A stretch of 64,000 nucleotides of DNA from DATJPR01 sp035506295 (GCA_035506295.1 DATJPR010000146.1:12046-76045); one strand, 5' to 3'; counted from the stretch's first letter, positions 26,225 through 35,291 are shown. The notes: generated by a model from the sequence alone, not told the origin. Made by a program: numbers and translations.

Positions 26225-27399
26225 GCCGAATCCACGGATCGCTTTCTGCATACTCCTTACTGCATACTGCCTGCTTTCTGCTCTGTCTTGTCCTCGTCAG
26301 CTGTGGTGGTCTTCGCATCGAGCGTTCGATCATCGTCCGGCCTGGAGATGTCCTGACGTACGGCGGGAACAATCAGCGCACGGCGGACTACGATTCGTCG
26401 ATCCCCGATTCTCTGGTCGAATATTGGGAGAAGGATCTCTCTGCGGGGATGGGGAGCGGATCACCCCTCTTGCTCGATAGCATGGTGGTCGGAGGATCGC
26501 TTCGCGGCGAGCTGTATGCCATTAATATCCGAACAGGAAAGCTGGTCGGTTCGATCAGACTCGATGACGCCACCCCGGGTTCGCCGGCGATCGATGCCAA
26601 TGTCGTCGTTCTCCCGATGAGCGGCGGGAACGAATCGATGGAGGCGTACAATCTCAATGACGGTCGGACCGTCTGGCGCAAGAAATATGAAGACGTCGAG
26701 ATGTCGCCGTTGCTCATCGCGAAGCGGGTCTATTTCGGCACGATCGCGGGATCGATTTACTGCATCGAGCGTATTTCCGGCGACGTCGTCTGGAAGTACG
26801 AGCTGCCCGATAACCGGCGGTTCAACGGGTTCCATGCTCTCCCCGCGGCGAATGATTCTCTTCTCTTCTTTGGATGCGACGACGGTTCGCTCTATGCCCT
26901 CAGAATCTCGGATGGCGCACTGCGCTGGAATACTCCAGTCGACGGTCCGATTGTCGGGGGAACGGCGCTGATGGGCGACGACGTCGTGGCGACAACCCTG
27001 CCCGGAAGCGTCATTGCAATCAATCCGGCCACCGGGGCGATACGATGGACGTCCTCCACAGGATCGGCGCTGTACGCACCGCCAGCGGTTTGCGGCGACA
27101 CGGTGGTCGTTGGTGGCATTGACGGGGTCATGCATGCCATCGACGGCCGCGACGGCAAGGAAATCTGGAAAACCAATCTCGACGGGCCCGTGAACGCCGG
27201 AGCGGCGATCGCGGGCGGAAAAGTCTTCGTCGGAACGCTAAAGAAGATCTTCTTCGCGTTGAGCCTCGCCGACGGACACATCATCTTCTCGAAGGAATTG
27301 GACGGGCGCGTCAAATCCCCGGCGGTCGTCGGCTACGAAAGAGTGTTTGTCTCAACGGATGAATTCACCCTCTTCTGTTTCGGAAAGGCGGCGCGATGA
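26179..27399 (+). CDS. BamB-like PQQ-repeat beta-propeller lipoprotein
   Basis: 406 aa. A long hydrophobic leader ends in the lipobox LVLVSC, so Cys is lipidated. About seven blade-like PQQ repeats follow (GELYAINIRTGKLVGSI, GSIYCIERISGDVVWKYEL, GSLYALRISDGALRW, GVMHAIDGRDGKEIWKTNL). BamB is the lipoprotein partner of BamA in outer-membrane assembly; this one sits after a gene ending in a beta-barrel. The ATG at 26179 is the only ATG before the lipobox, yet its first codons lie inside a low-complexity repeat, so the signal peptide may be recently acquired. It overlaps the next gene by 4 bp. Confidence 0.85.
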   Translation: MHRFLPTSSILLPTLSRIHGSLSAYSLLHTACFLLCLVLVSCGGLRIERSIIVRPGDVLTYGGNNQRTADYDSSIPDSLVEYWEKDLSAGMGSGSPLLLDSMVVGGSLRGELYAINIRTGKLVGSIRLDDATPGSPAIDANVVVLPMSGGNESMEAYNLNDGRTVWRKKYEDVEMSPLLIAKRVYFGTIAGSIYCIERISGDVVWKYELPDNRRFNGFHALPAANDSLLFFGCDDGSLYALRISDGALRWNTPVDGPIVGGTALMGDDVVATTLPGSVIAINPATGAIRWTSSTGSALYAPPAVCGDTVVVGGIDGVMHAIDGRDGKEIWKTNLDGPVNAGAAIAGGKVFVGTLKKIFFALSLADGHIIFSKELDGRVKSPAVVGYERVFVSTDEFTLFCFGKAAR

Positions 27400-28169
27400 G
27401 AGTTCTTCCGTTTGCCGTAGCGGCATTGGTGGGAACCGGGGTCGCGGCCGCGGGCGTCCCGGACTCCACCAGGGCCTCACTCACAGTGGAGACACCCCGA
27501 CGACGCGCGCTCGTGATCGTTGATTCCTCAATGAAGGGCTACACGCCATTGACCATCGACACGCTTGTCGCCGGGATGCACGAGGTCCGGCTTCTCGCGT
27601 TGCCGGTGACACGATGGGCCGAAGGTCCGGTCTTCGACACGGTCAGTCTCCGGCAGGGTGAGCATCGAACGCTCGAATACGCGCTGCCGCCGACTTTCAG
27701 ACTGTCGTCCGCCCCTTCGGGAGCAACGGCCTGGAAAGGAGCCACCAGCTTGGGCGTCACCCCTCTCACGCTCCCGATGAAGAGCGTCCTTCCCGGGGAT
27801 TCTCTCATCCTGCGTGAGAACGGATTTGAGGAGGCAATGGTGACCGTTCCGGATACCTTGCACAACGACCTCATGGTGCCGCTTAGACGGCTCTGGGCCC
27901 CTGAAGCGTTGTCCGAGCCCATGGAGGTCGCAAAGAACGGTGAACAGACGTCGATCCATCTGCTCGGACCGATCGCGGGAGCAGTGATAGCAGGCACGAT
28001 TTCGGCTTTCTGCAAGATCCACGCGGACGATGTGAACAATCAATACCTTGCGACAGGAGATGGCACTCTACTAAGAGAAGTGCGGCGTTATGATCTCCTG
28101 TCGGCGATAACGCTCGTGGTTGCGGAAACCGGGATGGCGCTGCTCGCCTATTTCCTTCTGAATCCCTGA
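27396..28169 (+). CDS. Exported PEGA-type protein with C-terminal membrane segments
   Basis: 257 aa. The signal peptide is MRVLPFAVAALVGTGVAAAG. The middle holds two PEGA-like modules: one around SLTVETPRRRALVIVDSS with GYTPLTI and GMHEVRL, and a second around FRLSSAPSGATAWKG with GVTPLTLP and GDSLILRE. Two hydrophobic stretches near the C-terminus (IAGAVIAGTISAF and LLSAITLVVAETGMALLAYF) could anchor it. PEGA domains are extracytoplasmic and often cell-surface associated. It is coupled to the BamB-like gene by a 4-bp overlap, so the three genes form one envelope unit; its job there is unknown. Confidence 0.7.
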   Translation: MRVLPFAVAALVGTGVAAAGVPDSTRASLTVETPRRRALVIVDSSMKGYTPLTIDTLVAGMHEVRLLALPVTRWAEGPVFDTVSLRQGEHRTLEYALPPTFRLSSAPSGATAWKGATSLGVTPLTLPMKSVLPGDSLILRENGFEEAMVTVPDTLHNDLMVPLRRLWAPEALSEPMEVAKNGEQTSIHLLGPIAGAVIAGTISAFCKIHADDVNNQYLATGDGTLLREVRRYDLLSAITLVVAETGMALLAYFLLNP

Positions 28170-28197
28170 CGGAAATCGTTCGGAACGCATGATTTCC

Positions 28198-28226
28198 TTG
28201 ACTTTGTTGAATACACCACCTATATT
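28198..28226 (+). promoter_or_regulatory. Predicted promoter of the Crp/Fnr regulator, flanked by TTCGGAACG repeats
   Basis: TTGACT (28198-28203), a 17-bp spacer, TATATT (28221-28226). Direct copies of TTCGGAACG lie at 28179-28187 (within the palindrome CGTTCGGAACG) and 28228-28236, on either side of the promoter. They could be operator sites, possibly autoregulatory. Confidence 0.55.
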
Positions 28227-28271
28227 TTTCGGAACGTGCGCGTCTGATCGTACGACCGTTCATCCCCTACT

Positions 28272-28982
28272 ATGACTGACGGCATACTCCCTGCGACTGT
28301 AAAGGAGGACGTTGAGTTCCTGAAAAACGTCCCCATCCTCAGCGACCTCGAACCGGTTGATCTTGAAACGATCGCCCGCGTGGGCATGAGGAAGAAGTAC
28401 AAGAAGGGCAGCATCATTCTCCTGGAGGAGGAAGCGGGGGCGGCGTTGTTCGTGATCGTGAACGGCAAGGTCAAGATTGTCAGGATGGATGATGACGGGC
28501 GCGAAGTGATCCTCTCGATTCTTGGTGAGAGCGATTTCTTCGGTGAGATGGCGATTCTGGACGGGCTGGCGCGTTCCGCCAGCGTCGTTGCCATCACCAA
28601 GTCCGAGCTCTTCATGATCCACCGGCGGGATTTCCTGAAGCTGTTGCATGATTTCCCCTCGGTCGCGATCGCTCTGCTCAAGGAATTGACGAATCGTCTG
28701 CGCAAAGCGGACGCGCAGATCAAAAGTTTATCGTTGAAGGATGCGTCCGGCCGCGTCGCCAATGTCGTGCTTCAGCTGGCAGACGAAATCGGCCGGATCC
28801 GCAAGGGCCGTGTGGAGATCGACGAGCTTCCCCTGCAGCAGGATCTCGCCAACATGGCGGGCACGTCCCGGGAAACGATTTCGAGGATGATCCACGCCTT
28901 CATCAAGGAGGGGCACCTCGACATCGAACGCGGAAAGCTTATCATCAACGACTACGAAAAATTCAAGACGCGTTATCTCTAA
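28272..28982 (+). CDS. Crp/Fnr-family transcriptional regulator
   Basis: 236 aa. The N-terminal cyclic-nucleotide-binding fold carries GEMAILDGLARSASV, in which GE and the Arg-Ser pair of the CRP phosphate-binding cassette are kept. The C-terminal winged helix has DLANMAGTSRETISRMI; E201, S204 and R205 match the E..SR residues with which FNR reads TTGA half-sites. The protein contains no cysteine, so it is not an Fe-S oxygen sensor like FNR. It is transcribed from its own predicted promoter. Ligand and targets are unknown; an FNR-type palindrome lies upstream of nfnAB in this window. Confidence 0.92.
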   Translation: MTDGILPATVKEDVEFLKNVPILSDLEPVDLETIARVGMRKKYKKGSIILLEEEAGAALFVIVNGKVKIVRMDDDGREVILSILGESDFFGEMAILDGLARSASVVAITKSELFMIHRRDFLKLLHDFPSVAIALLKELTNRLRKADAQIKSLSLKDASGRVANVVLQLADEIGRIRKGRVEIDELPLQQDLANMAGTSRETISRMIHAFIKEGHLDIERGKLIINDYEKFKTRYL

Positions 28983-29024
28983 GGTGCGCGCCTCCGTTCT
29001 TTCCAACGAGTCAGCCGGCGTCGA

Positions 29025-29846
29025 ATGGGCGGGAAAGCCGATCTACATCTTCACACGACGTATTCCGACGGCGCTCTCACTCCCCACGACCTCCTGATCC
29101 ATGCAGCTCGGGCCGGTCTGACCATCATCAGCATCACGGACCATGACAATACCGGGGCTTTGCACGAGGCCGTCGAATTCGGCGCCTCCTTCGGTATCGA
29201 GGTGATCGCGGGTGTGGAGCTCAGCACGACGGTCGATGCCCAGGACATTCATCTCCTCGGGTATTTCATCGATCCGGAGAATGCGACGTTGCAGGAGCAC
29301 CTCGCGGTGTTCCGCGTGGAGCGGAAACGGAGGGCGGAGCGCATTGTGCAGAAGCTTCACCAGCTGAAGCTCCCTCTCCCCTTCGAAGCGGTCCTTGCAC
29401 GGGCCGGGACGGCGTCGATCGGTCGCCCGCATATCGCGGCGGCGCTTGTTGATGAAGGCCTCGTGGAGAACTATCAGTCGGCGTTCGCGAGATACCTCGG
29501 TTTCGGAAAACCGGCGTATGAACGCAAGTACCAGGTCCCCCCTCGCGAAGCAATCCGGATGGTTGCTGACGCAGGAGGGCTTTCCTTTGTTGCTCACCCG
29601 GGCAATGCTGTCGATGAACGGGTGATGCTTGCTCTCATCAAAGAAGGCGTTGACGGCATCGAGGTGGTGCATCCGTCGCACAGCGGTGAACGTGAAGCGT
29701 ACTACCGCGGCATCGCAGAAGAGTATTTTCTTCTGACCAGCGGTGGTTCCGATTTTCACGGGGGAAAACGCAATGACCTCGATGTCCTCGGCAGGTATAC
29801 TATTCCTGCGGACGTGGTGGAAATGATGCGCCGCCGTCTGCGGTGA
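29025..29846 (+). CDS. PHP-domain phosphoesterase (RNase AM/TrpH-like)
   Basis: 273 aa. Metal-binding PHP motifs appear in order: [40 protein letters not shown] and GGSDFHGGK. The family includes 5'-3' exoribonuclease/nucleoside 3',5'-bisphosphate phosphatases (YciV/TrpH), and the length fits. It overlaps the ribH start by 4 bp, so the two are co-translated. The specific substrate cannot be read from sequence. Confidence 0.9.
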   Translation: MGGKADLHLHTTYSDGALTPHDLLIHAARAGLTIISITDHDNTGALHEAVEFGASFGIEVIAGVELSTTVDAQDIHLLGYFIDPENATLQEHLAVFRVERKRRAERIVQKLHQLKLPLPFEAVLARAGTASIGRPHIAAALVDEGLVENYQSAFARYLGFGKPAYERKYQVPPREAIRMVADAGGLSFVAHPGNAVDERVMLALIKEGVDGIEVVHPSHSGEREAYYRGIAEEYFLLTSGGSDFHGGKRNDLDVLGRYTIPADVVEMMRRRLR

Positions 29847-30367
29847 TCAAGACATCCTTCACATCAGGAACAATACTCGTGCGCACAGTCCAGGGTGTGC
29901 TCTCGGCCGGAGGATTGCGCTTCGGCATCGTTGTCAGCAGATTCAACGCGCTCGTCACCGGGCGGCTGCTGGACGGGGCGGTCGACTGTCTGCTCCGCCA
30001 CGGGGCGTCCGAGGATGCTCTCACCACCGTGTACTGCCCGGGGGCATTTGAAATTCCACAGGTCGCCCAGCAGATGGCGCGCAGCGGCAGGTTTGACGGC
30101 GTGATCTGTCTCGGGTGCGTCATCCGGGGGGAAACACCGCACTTCGACTACATCGCGGCGGAAGTCGCCAAGGGGATTGGCCAGATTGCGCTGCAGACAA
30201 ATATCCCGACCGCGTTCGGTGTCCTGACGACGGATACGCTGGAACAGGCGCTGGAACGGGCGGGAGCCAAGGCGGGAAATAAGGGGTGGGATGCGGCGAT
30301 CACGGCCATCGAGCTTGTTCAGCTCGCGCGTGCACTTCAGGGGGGGCCCGCTGAAAAGCGGTCGTGA
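29843..30367 (+). CDS. ribH: 6,7-dimethyl-8-ribityllumazine synthase RibH
   Basis: 174 aa. Penultimate enzyme of riboflavin synthesis, condensing the ribityl-uracil with dihydroxybutanone phosphate. Motifs are [22 protein letters not shown] and [12 protein letters not shown] with the catalytic His. The start is a GTG at 29843 that overlaps the PHP gene stop. The N-terminal extension of about 15 residues is longer than in many homologues, so a start further in is possible. No FMN riboswitch is seen; other rib genes are outside the window. Confidence 0.94.
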   Translation: MIKTSFTSGTILVRTVQGVLSAGGLRFGIVVSRFNALVTGRLLDGAVDCLLRHGASEDALTTVYCPGAFEIPQVAQQMARSGRFDGVICLGCVIRGETPHFDYIAAEVAKGIGQIALQTNIPTAFGVLTTDTLEQALERAGAKAGNKGWDAAITAIELVQLARALQGGPAEKRS

Positions 30368-30401
30368 TGGTCTGGCTATGAAGAGAGGACTTCAAGGGCA
30401 T

Positions 30402-32684
30402 ATGAGCGTGGGGAGATGGGTTGTGCTGGGAATGATCTGCGCTTCGACGGTGTCGGCGTTCGCACAGGGTGTCGGCACCTGGCGGAACTACACGTCGATG
30501 AAGAACGTGACCGCCCTGGCGCGTGCCGGCTCGGACTATTGGGCATCGACCTCCGGCGGACTTTTCCGCTGGTCGCCCGGCAACAACTCTCTCCTTCGCC
30601 TCACCAGCGCCGACGGCCTACAAAGTATCGCCCTCACCTCCGTCGCCGTCGACTCCGACGGTTACGTCTGGAGCGGCTCCACCACCGGCTACCTTCATGT
30701 GTACCAGCCTTCAACCGGATCCATCCGCGTCGTCTCCGATCTCGCAAATACAAACCAGGTCAACAAACAGATCGATGAGCTGATCGTTTCCGGCGACACG
30801 GTCCTTGTCTGCACCGAATTCGGCCTGAGCATTTTCCGCCGGTCGAAGTTCGAGTTCGGCGACTCGTTCACACGCTTCGGCTCCATCCCGACGGGCACGC
30901 GCATTGCCGTGGTCAGCGCGGCGATCGCCAACGGCAGAGTTTGGGCCGGCATCACGGATGAAGGGACCCAGAACCCTCTCAACCGCATTGCCTCGGCGCC
31001 GCTCGATGGTTCCAACCTGCTCGTGCCCGACGCGTGGACGCTCGAGACGCTCGGCAGCGGATCGGGCTACCCGACGGCCCTCGTGGCATTCAACGGGACG
31101 GTCTACGCCGGCATGACCGACGGGCTCTATGTGCGTACCCCGGCAGGCTGGAATGTCGTTCCTGCATTCAGCGGTCAGTCAATCGTCGCCCTGACAGTTT
31201 CGGGATCCCACCTCATCGTGGCGACAACGGGGACGCAATTGTTTGCCGTCGCCACGGATAGTTCCTCGGCGCCATTTGGGCCCGTCCTCGCATACCCGCC
31301 GACGTCGATCGGTAGTGCCCAGGGCTCATCGCCGAACCCCGTCGTCGGAACGAACGGCGGAGGGATGTACACCTACGTCAACAACTTGTGGTCCGCTCAC
31401 CTGCCGAACGGGCCGAACTCAAACGAGTTCACCAGCGTCGGAGTGGATGCCCACGGCGTGGTCTGGGGTGCCACCGGGCCCAATCATGGGACCGGCATCA
31501 ACCGCTTCGACGGAACCACGTGGACGGCATTGACGAAGTCCAATAGCGTGCTCCCTGAGGACCAGTACTACAAGATCTCCATCGGGTGCAACGGGTCCGT
31601 GTGGGCGAGTTCGTGGGGCTGGGGGTATGTGGAAATTCCGAACGGTTCGACCACGGTTGACTCTTCGCACATTTACAATACGAATGTCGGGATGGTCGGC
31701 ATCTCCAACAACACCAACTTCATCGTCGGCAGCAACGTCGTGTGCGACGGCAATGGCAATACCTGGGCGGCCGTCCTCAGCGCGCTGGACAAGAACATCC
31801 TGGCGGTACGCACGCCGGATGGGAAATGGCACCACCTCCCTATCTACTACGGCGGCGTGAAGATCACCAACCTGGTGCTCTATGCCGTCGATCGGGTTCT
31901 GGCCGTTGACGGGTATGACAATCTCTGGGCCGTTTCGCGGGACCCGGCCAACATGGGGGTGCTCTGTATGCAGAACGGCGGCGCGCTCGACAGCGTCAGC
32001 AACCTCTTGCTGAGGAGTTCGAACGGCCTGCCGAGCGATAACGTCACGTCGGTCGTCGTGGATATGGACAACACGGTCTGGATCGGGACCGACCGCGGGA
32101 TCGCGATTGTCCTTGACCCGTCGAGCCCCGCCAATTCGATCGCGGCGTACAAACCGCTTCTCGGGGAAAGCATTAATACCATTGCCATCGACCCGCTGAA
32201 TCAAAAATGGGTGGGCACGCCGGAAGGCGTGGTGGTTCTGTCCCCCGACGGCACACAGGTCATTACGTCGTATACCGTGGAGACGACGCAGGGCAAACTC
32301 ATCGACAACAATGTGCAGAGCATCGCCGTCGACCCCAAGACGGGCGCGGTGTATTTCGCCTCCCTGTCGGGTCTCGCAAGCCTGTACACCACCGCGGCGG
32401 CGCCTGTGGAAACCGACCAGGGTTTCAAAGTCTACCCGAATCCGTTCCGATTGCCCGCGACGACATCCCTGACGATTGACGGGCTCCTTGCCAATTCGAA
32501 GATCAAGATCCTCACGATCAACGGTCGTCTCGTCAGGGACCTGACCACCGACGGCGGGAGGATCGGCTCCTGGGATGGCCGGGACAATGGAGGAAGCCTC
32601 GTGTCGTCGGGCGTCTATTTCATTATCGGGTACACGGACGACGGGAATACCGTCAAGGGAAAAGTGGCGGTCTTGCGACGTTAG
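30402..32684 (+). CDS. Secreted multi-bladed propeller protein with type IX-like sorting domain
   Basis: 760 aa from the ATG at 30402, which has AAGG seven bases upstream; an ATG at 30378 lacks one. The signal peptide is MSVGRWVVLGMICA to SAFAQ. The body is repeats resembling two-component-regulator propellers (VNGLPSDNVTSVVVDMDN-type blades; here SNGLPSDNVTSVVVDMDN and NTIAIDPLNQKWVGT). The C-terminus reads VYPNPFRLPATT, then GSWDGRDNGG and VSSGVYFIIGYT, the FlgD-like Ig fold of T9SS type A cargo. There is no kinase or receiver part, so it is a secreted propeller, not a sensor kinase. Confidence 0.85.
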   Translation: MSVGRWVVLGMICASTVSAFAQGVGTWRNYTSMKNVTALARAGSDYWASTSGGLFRWSPGNNSLLRLTSADGLQSIALTSVAVDSDGYVWSGSTTGYLHVYQPSTGSIRVVSDLANTNQVNKQIDELIVSGDTVLVCTEFGLSIFRRSKFEFGDSFTRFGSIPTGTRIAVVSAAIANGRVWAGITDEGTQNPLNRIASAPLDGSNLLVPDAWTLETLGSGSGYPTALVAFNGTVYAGMTDGLYVRTPAGWNVVPAFSGQSIVALTVSGSHLIVATTGTQLFAVATDSSSAPFGPVLAYPPTSIGSAQGSSPNPVVGTNGGGMYTYVNNLWSAHLPNGPNSNEFTSVGVDAHGVVWGATGPNHGTGINRFDGTTWTALTKSNSVLPEDQYYKISIGCNGSVWASSWGWGYVEIPNGSTTVDSSHIYNTNVGMVGISNNTNFIVGSNVVCDGNGNTWAAVLSALDKNILAVRTPDGKWHHLPIYYGGVKITNLVLYAVDRVLAVDGYDNLWAVSRDPANMGVLCMQNGGALDSVSNLLLRSSNGLPSDNVTSVVVDMDNTVWIGTDRGIAIVLDPSSPANSIAAYKPLLGESINTIAIDPLNQKWVGTPEGVVVLSPDGTQVITSYTVETTQGKLIDNNVQSIAVDPKTGAVYFASLSGLASLYTTAAAPVETDQGFKVYPNPFRLPATTSLTIDGLLANSKIKILTINGRLVRDLTTDGGRIGSWDGRDNGGSLVSSGVYFIIGYTDDGNTVKGKVAVLRR

Positions 32685-32852
32685 GGCCGTTCCAACAAAC
32701 TGATTGTACGGAAAGGCTCTTGAATTGCATGTTGGAGGGGCACGGGGAATCAATCACCAACGAGTGTGTCCCGGGATGGCCGGACCGGGACCGCAGGTGC
32801 AACAATCCATCGGCCACAGTCACTTCGATACAAGATGTAAGGAGGCGTGGAT

Positions 32853-33137
32853 TTGGACAACAACGGCTACAAAGATGAGATCTTCACGAAACGGGTGAGG
32901 GCGGGAAAGCGCACTTACTTCTTCGATGTGAAGGCTACAAAATCCGAAAAGGATTTTTACATTACGATCACCGAAAGCAAGCGGATCGGTGACGACGAAT
33001 ACGAAAAGCACAAGATCTTTCTGTACAAGGAAGACTTCGAGAAGTTCCGCGAGGCGCTGGACGAGACGGTCGAGCACGTCCAGACGCAGCTCCTGGAGCA
33101 CGGAGAGCCGGCTGCGGTCGCAAAGACCGAAGCGTGA
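32853..33137 (+). CDS. DUF3276/PUR-alpha-like nucleic-acid-binding protein
   Basis: 94 aa. It contains RVRAGKRTYFFDVKATKSEKD and a DEYEKHKIFLYKEDFEKF stretch, the PUR repeat typical of small Bacteroidota single-strand nucleic-acid-binding proteins. I choose a TTG start at 32853: AAGGAGG at 32839-32845 is 7 bases from it but only 1 base from the in-frame GTG at 32847. The preceding 168-bp gap shows no clear promoter. The role in vivo is not established; binding of ssDNA or RNA is known for the family. Confidence 0.88.
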   Translation: MDNNGYKDEIFTKRVRAGKRTYFFDVKATKSEKDFYITITESKRIGDDEYEKHKIFLYKEDFEKFREALDETVEHVQTQLLEHGEPAAVAKTEA

Positions 33138-33429
33138 TCGCTGATCGTACACTCCTGTTCCTCAGAGATCGAGCGTCATTCTCTTCAACAACGATTCTTT
33201 AAGTGACGCCGGCAAGAAGCCACAGGCTGCCGACCCGTTCCCGCGAGGACTTCCCCGTGAGGATGGGGTGACTTCGACGCTCTGAGTACACATCCATTTC
33301 CCGCCGCTCTACCTCCCCTCGGCGTGGTTTGCACGTGCCGCGTCACGACGTTGTGTCGTGGCGCCGGCGTTTCTTTGCCTGCCGCCTTCCGGGGATGACG
33401 GGCGCGGATCCTCTTTCTCTCGAGGTGCC
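33138..33429. other. Intergenic region with a 10-bp hairpin
   Basis: The 292-bp gap before the asparagine-synthetase-like gene has no open frame I would call. At 33340-33364 the arms GCGTCACGAC and GTCGTGGCGC (one G-T wobble) enclose GTTGT, making a strong hairpin followed a few bases later by GTTTCTTT. It could end the DUF3276 transcript or act as a leader structure. Confidence 0.4.
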
Positions 33430-35205
33430 ATGAGCTGGCTGTACGCCGTGAGCATGCGGGATCATCAGGTTCGCACGAACACTCCCCCTGCGATGGCCGA
33501 TGCCATCGGCGTGATCTCAACGCCCGGTCTCTTCGTCGCGGTGGGGGGAAATCCGCGCACGGCATTTTTCCACCACGACAAAGATTCCTCCACCGGTTGG
33601 GTGGTCGTCGGTCTCGGCATCTCGCGGAGCGAATCGGACGCCCACATCCTTACACGGTCCGAATGGGACCGGCTGCTGGCGGGCAAGGAATTCGAACCAG
33701 CCCGCCTCGACGGCCATTTTGCGGTTCTCCGATGGACAGGCAACCACCTCGAGTGCTTCACCGACCAACTTGGACTTCGTGCGCTCTACCATGCGGAGGG
33801 CAGTGACGGGATCCACCTTTCCACAAGAATCGACTGGCTCGCGCGCGCGACCGATCATACCGACCCGGATTTCGAGGCACTCGGAAGCCGATGGATGATG
33901 TTCAATCAGGTTTCGTATGCGTCCTGCGTGAGAGGGATCGAGCGAATCGGCCCCCGTGGATACGCGCTCTTTCGAGAAGGCACGCTCATCCGGAGCGGCT
34001 CCACACTTTGGTCGCCCGATTTCGAGCCGGATACACCGGAGCATGCCGAAGAGCTCCTCCGCGGATACCTGCGGTGCGCTGCGTCTCAGCCTGAAGCGCC
34101 GTCTCTCGGGCTGTCGGGCGGCGTAGACTCTCGCCTCCTGCTTTCGCTCGTCTCGAGCATGTCACTTGACAGGTTTGGCGTGCACACGTTCGGGGCCGGG
34201 GACGATCCGGACGTCCTGATCGCGCGCCGCATCTCTTCCACCCTTGAAGTCCCTTCCCAGTATCTTCATGATCCTCTCCCGGATGTCCAGACGTGCCTGC
34301 AAGGCATAGGCGCGTTTGTTTCCCAAACGTTGCTCGTGGAACCGGTCACGTCGTATGCGAAACTGCGATACTACCCGAAACTGCACGATTCAGGCCGCTT
34401 CTTGATCGATGGCGGATTCGGAGAGATCGCACGCAGGCAATACCTCAATCGTGTCGTCAGACTCGGCCCCACGGCGCTTCGCCGCCGGGACGTGCCGAAC
34501 TTGTACCGGCTCATGCGCTCACCGCGTGCCGACATCTTCTCCCGGGATGCAACCCGACATCTCGAGTTCGGTGCGCAGCGGAGCCTTCAGGACGCCATCC
34601 AACTGATGCCGGCGGTCGAAAAGATCGGCGTCGAGAACTTTGTTGATCTGCTGGCCTTGAGGACGAGGATTCCCAATTATGGAGCACCCGAACAGGGGCG
34701 CCTCGACGCAGAAATCATCAACCTCATGCCGTTGGTCCAACCCTCGTTCCTCCGTGCAATCTTCGGAATACCACCGAAGGTCCGATCGAATGCCGGCCTG
34801 TATTGCGATATGATCCGCCGGGCGAATCCCCTTCTTGCCCGGTTCCCGCTGGCAAAAGGCGGCTACATCCACAGGTTTGGTCTGTCATCGAACCTGAGCT
34901 GGCTCTCCCTAAAATTGAAATCGAGGGTCAGGAGAGGCTTCGTCGATCCCGAGCCTGATCTCCTTCTTGGGAGAATTCGGGAGTTCGTTTTCGACCTTTC
35001 TCGCTCATCGTCCGTCGCCTCGAATCCCGCATACGACTCCAAAAAGGTGATCGTGGCCGTCGAGAAGTATTATGGCGGAAACCGATCCTTCAGATCTGTC
35101 GTTGATTGGTGGTTGACATTCGAGCTTTGGCGCCGATCTCTTTCCGGATCGATCCTCGGTGGGGGGGTGCGGAAGGTCGGAAGTCCTGAGACCCTCTCAT
35201 TGTAG
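33430..35205 (+). CDS. Asparagine-synthetase-like ATP-dependent ligase lacking the glutaminase cysteine
   Basis: 591 aa from the ATG at 33430 with GAGG upstream. The N-terminal half resembles the class II glutaminase fold (LDGHFAVLRW, CFTDQLGLRALYH) but the protein starts MSWLYAVSM, with no Cys2 nucleophile. The C-terminal half is an AsnB-type synthetase with the PP-loop LSGGVDSRLLLSLV and a later IDGGFGEIARRQY. Members without Cys2 include asparagine-synthase-related proteins, lasso cyclases and beta-lactam synthetases, which adenylate a carboxylate and join it to an amine. No precursor peptide or protease is beside it. Substrate unknown. Confidence 0.8.
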   Translation: MSWLYAVSMRDHQVRTNTPPAMADAIGVISTPGLFVAVGGNPRTAFFHHDKDSSTGWVVVGLGISRSESDAHILTRSEWDRLLAGKEFEPARLDGHFAVLRWTGNHLECFTDQLGLRALYHAEGSDGIHLSTRIDWLARATDHTDPDFEALGSRWMMFNQVSYASCVRGIERIGPRGYALFREGTLIRSGSTLWSPDFEPDTPEHAEELLRGYLRCAASQPEAPSLGLSGGVDSRLLLSLVSSMSLDRFGVHTFGAGDDPDVLIARRISSTLEVPSQYLHDPLPDVQTCLQGIGAFVSQTLLVEPVTSYAKLRYYPKLHDSGRFLIDGGFGEIARRQYLNRVVRLGPTALRRRDVPNLYRLMRSPRADIFSRDATRHLEFGAQRSLQDAIQLMPAVEKIGVENFVDLLALRTRIPNYGAPEQGRLDAEIINLMPLVQPSFLRAIFGIPPKVRSNAGLYCDMIRRANPLLARFPLAKGGYIHRFGLSSNLSWLSLKLKSRVRRGFVDPEPDLLLGRIREFVFDLSRSSSVASNPAYDSKKVIVAVEKYYGGNRSFRSVVDWWLTFELWRRSLSGSILGGGVRKVGSPETLSL

Positions 35206-35291
35206 CCCTGTCCCATAGAGCTTAATGTCCTCACGGGATGGCTTTTTCTGACAATTTTTCAGGTTTTGCGCAAGTGGTGAGCAAATCCTGG

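Noticed and set aside
30402..32684. Hybrid two-component sensor
   Set aside because: It has propeller repeats like those of hybrid sensors but no membrane span, kinase or receiver; the C-terminus is a sorting domain.
33430..35205. Lasso peptide or microcin biosynthetic cluster
   Set aside because: The ligase resembles McjC-type cyclases, but there is no leader peptidase, RRE protein, ABC exporter or precursor-like small frame in the flanking gaps.
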